From: DATEVL01 sp035471625 | GTDB lineage: Bacteria; Chloroflexota; Anaerolineae; Anaerolineales; E44-bin32 | Reading direction: 5' to 3' | NCBI GenBank assembly: GCA_035471625.1 | Contig: DATIPT010000063.1 | Location: forward strand, 1-24,374 | DNA length: 24,374 nucleotides | In this document: positions 21,814-24,374 of the stretch, one piece after another | How the letters are laid out: every line of letters starts with the position of its first letter | Numbering within the stretch: position 1 is the first letter of the stretch | Made by a program: the position numbers and the translations under genes | Notes under the pieces: model-generated | Told to the model about the DNA's origin: nothing | The model's database searches: none | The model's input: only the letters and a program-made list of their open reading frames with translations

Positions 21814-21899
21814 GCTCGGCGTGCTCGCCTGCCGGCATTCACCGCGGCGGGCGTTGCCGAGGCAGGCAGCCGCGGCTCCAGATCCGGTGAGGTGCAGGA

Positions 21900-22751
21900 A
21901 TGGACATCAAGCATATCGTCGTCGTCGGCGCCGGAACGATGGGCAACGGCATTGCCCAGACGGCGGCCGTCTCGGGGTACGCCGTCACGATGACCGATGT
22001 CGTCCTCGAGGCGATCGAACGCGGCAAAGCCACGATCGCCAAGTCGGTCGAGAAGCTCGCCTCCAAGGGCGCCCTGACGGATGACCAGAAACAGGCCGCA
22101 CTCTCCCTTCCCACGGCCCTGGACTTGGAGCCGACCCGGCGGGCGGATCTCGTCATCGAGGCGGCAACCGAGGACCCCGGCCTCAAGGAGAAGCTCTTCC
22201 GGGAGATCGACCGCCTGGCCCCTCCGCACGCGATCTTGGCCTCGAATACGTCCTCCATCCCCATCACGCGTATCGGCGCCTCAACCGGGCGGCCCGACCG
22301 CGTCATCGGCATGCACTTCTTCAATCCGGTGCCGCTGATGAAACTCCTCGAAGTCATTCGCGGCTTGGCGACCTCGGATGAAACCACAGCAGTCGCCCAC
22401 GAGGTCGGCAAGCGCATGGGCAAGGTCCCTGTCGAAGCCAAAGACTCACCCGGGTTCATCTCCAACCGGATCCTCTGCCCGATGATCAATGAGGCGATCT
22501 TCGCCCTGCAGGAAGGGATCGGAGGGGCGGAGGAGATCGATACCGTCATGAAACTCGGGATGAGCCATCCGATCGGACCCCTGGCGCTCGCCGATCTGAT
22601 CGGCCTGGACGTCGTCCTGTTCGTGATGGAAGTCTTGCATCGCGACCTGGGCGAGGACAAGTATCGGCCGGCGCCGTTGCTGCGAAAGATGGTCGACGCG
22701 GGCTATTTCGGCCGCAAGACCGGTCGGGGCTTCTTCTCCTACGCCCAGTGA
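21900..22751 (+). CDS. 3-hydroxybutyryl-CoA dehydrogenase
   Basis: This 283-residue NAD(P)-dependent enzyme interconverts acetoacetyl-CoA and (S)-3-hydroxybutyryl-CoA. The N-terminal Rossmann fold starts at VVVGAGTMGNGIAQ (7-20). The catalytic residues follow: Ser115/Asn116 in SNTSS, His139 in GMHFFNPVP and Glu151 in LLEVI. DSPGFISNRIL leads into the all-helical dimerisation domain, and the protein ends in the usual GYFGRKTGRGFF segment. Length is normal for the single-domain family. GAGGTG/CAGGA precedes the ATG. Together with the upstream thiolase it makes the first two steps of a butyryl-CoA or hydroxybutyrate pathway. Crotonase and acyl-CoA dehydrogenase genes are not in the window, so direction (synthesis or beta-oxidation) is open. 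Confidence 0.95.
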   Translation: MDIKHIVVVGAGTMGNGIAQTAAVSGYAVTMTDVVLEAIERGKATIAKSVEKLASKGALTDDQKQAALSLPTALDLEPTRRADLVIEAATEDPGLKEKLFREIDRLAPPHAILASNTSSIPITRIGASTGRPDRVIGMHFFNPVPLMKLLEVIRGLATSDETTAVAHEVGKRMGKVPVEAKDSPGFISNRILCPMINEAIFALQEGIGGAEEIDTVMKLGMSHPIGPLALADLIGLDVVLFVMEVLHRDLGEDKYRPAPLLRKMVDAGYFGRKTGRGFFSYAQ

Positions 22752-22774
22752 AAGGGCGCAGACCCCGGTATAAT
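22748..22774 (+). promoter_or_regulatory. Promoter for the tandem lipoprotein genes
   Basis: A perfect TATAAT at 22769-22774 lies 18 bases after the hbd stop codon. The best -35 is GTGAAA (22748-22753, four of six) at a short 15-base spacing. It would drive the lipoprotein gene at 22805 with a leader of about 25 bases holding GGAGGT. Confidence 0.6.
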
Positions 22775-22804
22775 CTCCGGCTTCGATCGGCCGGAGGTCG
22801 TCTC

Positions 22805-23917
22805 ATGAGCGTTCGTACACCCTTCGTCGTGGTCCTTTTGCTCCTTGGGGCCACCATCGGCTGCATAGCCCCTTCCGCCGTCTCGGGGGATCCAGTGGCC
22901 ACCAGCGTCGCTGCGACGGTGGCCGCTTCGAGACCTTCGGCGACCCCCACCCTGCCGCCAACGCCGGAACCGACCCCGCTCCCGCCGCGACTCTGGATGT
23001 CGTACACCTCGGGCGGCGAGACGGCCTGGTGGTTGCAGGACGGCGCCGTCACTCAGACCACCCTTCCAGTGCAACCCGGCCAGTACTACGACTACGCCCC
23101 GGCGAATGGCAAGATCCTCTATGCCAGCCACTTCGCTTCCAAGGGTGAGGGGCCAGGCAACCTCGCCGTGTCGGATCTGTGGATGGTCGACTATCCGTCC
23201 GGCACACCGGTGATGTTGATCCCGGATGACATCGTCGTTGAGGCTTTGTGGACGCCGGATGGCGCCGGCTTCGTCTACATCCTGGCGACGCCCGAGACTT
23301 ATGAGCTCCGCCATCGTCTGCTCAGCGGCGGCGATACGCTGCTCGCTTCGAACGTCGCCCCCACGTGGAGTGTCTCGCCCAACGGCACGGCCGTCGCCTT
23401 CACGCGTGAAACTGGCTATGACGTTCCCGGAGCGCCGGGGCTCTACGTCGTTCCCATGGACGGCGGACCGGAAGTCATGATCTCGACAGAAGACCGCCAC
23501 GGCTCTGGGAGCATCGATGACAAGCCCCTGTGGTCCCTCGACGGGGCGCGCCTGGCGCTCCCGATCTTCGGCGAGTTTCCCTTGAAGATGATCGTCGCAT
23601 CCCCCGACGGCGCGTTCAGCGCCCCGCTCACCTTCACCCCCGAGCTCGCCGCAGATCCCAGCCTGGGAACCGTACCGACCACGATTCTTTGGCACCCCGA
23701 CGGGATCCACCTGGTCGGCGTGGGGAACGTTCCCGTTGGCGAGGGCATGGGCGGTCCCTCCACAATTCTGCTCTACACTTTGGCCGAAGACGGGCATACG
23801 GTGACTGCGGCGACCCAGGTCGCAACGGGGTACGGTTTGATTGACTGGAACGTCCCCGGCCGCTCGGTCTACTTCGTCAACGAGAATGGACAGCCGGCCC
23901 TGGCCACGCTGCCCTGA
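22805..23917 (+). CDS. Lipoprotein with TolB-like beta-propeller repeats
   Basis: This 370-residue exported protein has a signal sequence (about 7-19) and lipobox TIGC with lipidated Cys20. A Thr/Pro/Ala-rich linker reaches about residue 62, and beta-propeller-type repeats fill the rest. Repeat units can be seen around PANGKILYAS, LWTPDGAGFVYI, WSVSPNGTAVAFTR, LWSLDGARLALPI and LWHPDGIHLVGVG. These are the xxSPDGxxxA(F/Y) pattern of TolB/PD40 propellers. No catalytic motif is seen; a binding or scaffold role at the cell surface is likely. The ATG at 22805 follows GGAGGT (22793-22798). A related lipoprotein gene starts 10 bases downstream. Confidence 0.82.
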   Translation: MSVRTPFVVVLLLLGATIGCIAPSAVSGDPVATSVAATVAASRPSATPTLPPTPEPTPLPPRLWMSYTSGGETAWWLQDGAVTQTTLPVQPGQYYDYAPANGKILYASHFASKGEGPGNLAVSDLWMVDYPSGTPVMLIPDDIVVEALWTPDGAGFVYILATPETYELRHRLLSGGDTLLASNVAPTWSVSPNGTAVAFTRETGYDVPGAPGLYVVPMDGGPEVMISTEDRHGSGSIDDKPLWSLDGARLALPIFGEFPLKMIVASPDGAFSAPLTFTPELAADPSLGTVPTTILWHPDGIHLVGVGNVPVGEGMGGPSTILLYTLAEDGHTVTAATQVATGYGLIDWNVPGRSVYFVNENGQPALATLP

Positions 23918-23927
23918 GGGATCTCCC

Positions 23928-24374
23928 ATGACCCTTCCACGCAACGTCCTGTTCACGATCCTGCTCGCCATGGCTCTGACTGCCTGCGGTGAATCGGGAG
24001 ATTTCTCCCCCGATGAGGCCGCCACGGCGATCGCCGAGACGGTGGCGGCGCTCGACACCCCGACGGGGGCAACCACGGCCGAGCCAGCCGCCACGGCGGA
24101 AGAGCACACCGTTCCTTCCGCGACCGCAGCCCCGACTCCGTCGCTCGTCGTGGTCTACACCGATGGCGGCAACGTTGCGTTGGTGGGCGAATCGGGCGGC
24201 CCCACCTTTCTGACCGGATCGGGCAGGGTTGAGCAGGTCCGGATCTCCGACGACGGGACCAAGATCGCATACACCCGACGTCCGGTGGACGGCGCTCCGG
24301 TCGAGCTTCACGTCGTCAACGCCGATGCGTCGGGCGACACGATCCTGATGAGTCCGTCCGACTTCGATGCGCTC
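23928..24374 (+). CDS. Lipoprotein, partial at right edge, paralogue of the preceding one
   Basis: Only the first 149 codons are in the window. The signal sequence ends in lipobox LTAC with Cys20. An Ala/Thr/Pro/Glu-rich linker to about residue 77 follows, and then the start of a propeller-like region (VVVYTDGGNVALVGESGG, VRISDDGTKIAYTRR, LHVVNADASGDT). The order of modules is the same as in the upstream lipoprotein, so the two are probably tandem paralogues translated from one message. The ATG at 23928 lies 10 bases after the upstream stop, with GAGGGA overlapping that stop codon. A motif EAATAIAETVAAL in the linker parallels DPVATSVAATVAA in the neighbour. Confidence 0.8.
   Translation, partial: MTLPRNVLFTILLAMALTACGESGDFSPDEAATAIAETVAALDTPTGATTAEPAATAEEHTVPSATAAPTPSLVVVYTDGGNVALVGESGGPTFLTGSGRVEQVRISDDGTKIAYTRRPVDGAPVELHVVNADASGDTILMSPSDFDAL

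Noticed and set aside
22775..22796. CTCCGGC/GCCGGAG hairpin covering the ribosome binding site of the lipoprotein gene
   Set aside because: The TATAAT box ends at 22774, so transcription should start near 22781 and most of the left arm would not be in the RNA.

Overview
The window is GC-rich, densely coded bacterial chromosome. It most resembles Chloroflexota (Anaerolineae-like). This is an inference from three things: lipoproteins with Thr/Pro/Ala-rich linkers and LysM or beta-propeller domains, an archaeal-style HMG-CoA synthase cluster in an otherwise bacterial gene set, and frequent promoters placed almost on top of start codons. No rRNA, tRNA, CRISPR array, insertion sequence or phage gene was seen, and no stretch over 300 bases lacks a gene.

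Layout. (1) 7-2619, minus strand: succinate dehydrogenase/fumarate reductase iron-sulfur and flavoprotein subunits (sdhB, sdhA), continuing past the left edge. (2) 2788-4377, plus: a strong promoter, a 65-residue two-helix membrane protein and a FabF-type ketosynthase. (3) 4456-6612, minus: a soluble GAF-GAF histidine kinase followed by a single-domain receiver that has Glu where the phosphorylated Asp should be. (4) 6731-10744, plus: class II HMG-CoA reductase, archaeal-type HMG-CoA synthase, a thiolase-fold protein and a zinc-ribbon/OB-fold (DUF35) protein, closed by a terminator. This is the upper mevalonate pathway in archaeal form. (5) 10893-13643, plus: LysM lipoprotein, NUDIX hydrolase, ribosomal protein L19 and glutamate racemase, mostly each with its own promoter or terminator. 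(6) 13640-16108, minus: gyrA, meeting murI tail to tail. (7) 16248-18767, plus: membrane-anchored penicillin-acylase-family Ntn hydrolase with a very strong terminator. (8) 18864-19978, minus: a 73-residue membrane protein and biotin-protein ligase. (9) 20064-22751, plus: HIT protein, canonical acetyl-CoA acetyltransferase and 3-hydroxybutyryl-CoA dehydrogenase. (10) 22805-24374, plus: two tandem lipoproteins, the second cut by the right edge.

The most interesting point is in block 4. In archaea the thiolase, HMG-CoA synthase and DUF35 protein form one complex that passes acetoacetyl-CoA directly to the synthase. Here the synthase keeps its Glu/Cys/His catalytic residues, but the thiolase partner has Gly in place of the nucleophilic Cys and Glu in place of the His of the GHP motif. 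It therefore looks unable to act as an ordinary thiolase. A second thiolase with all catalytic residues lies about 10 kb away in block 9 and could supply acetoacetyl-CoA. The module may be a scaffolded synthase with a non-thiolytic or repurposed thiolase-fold subunit.
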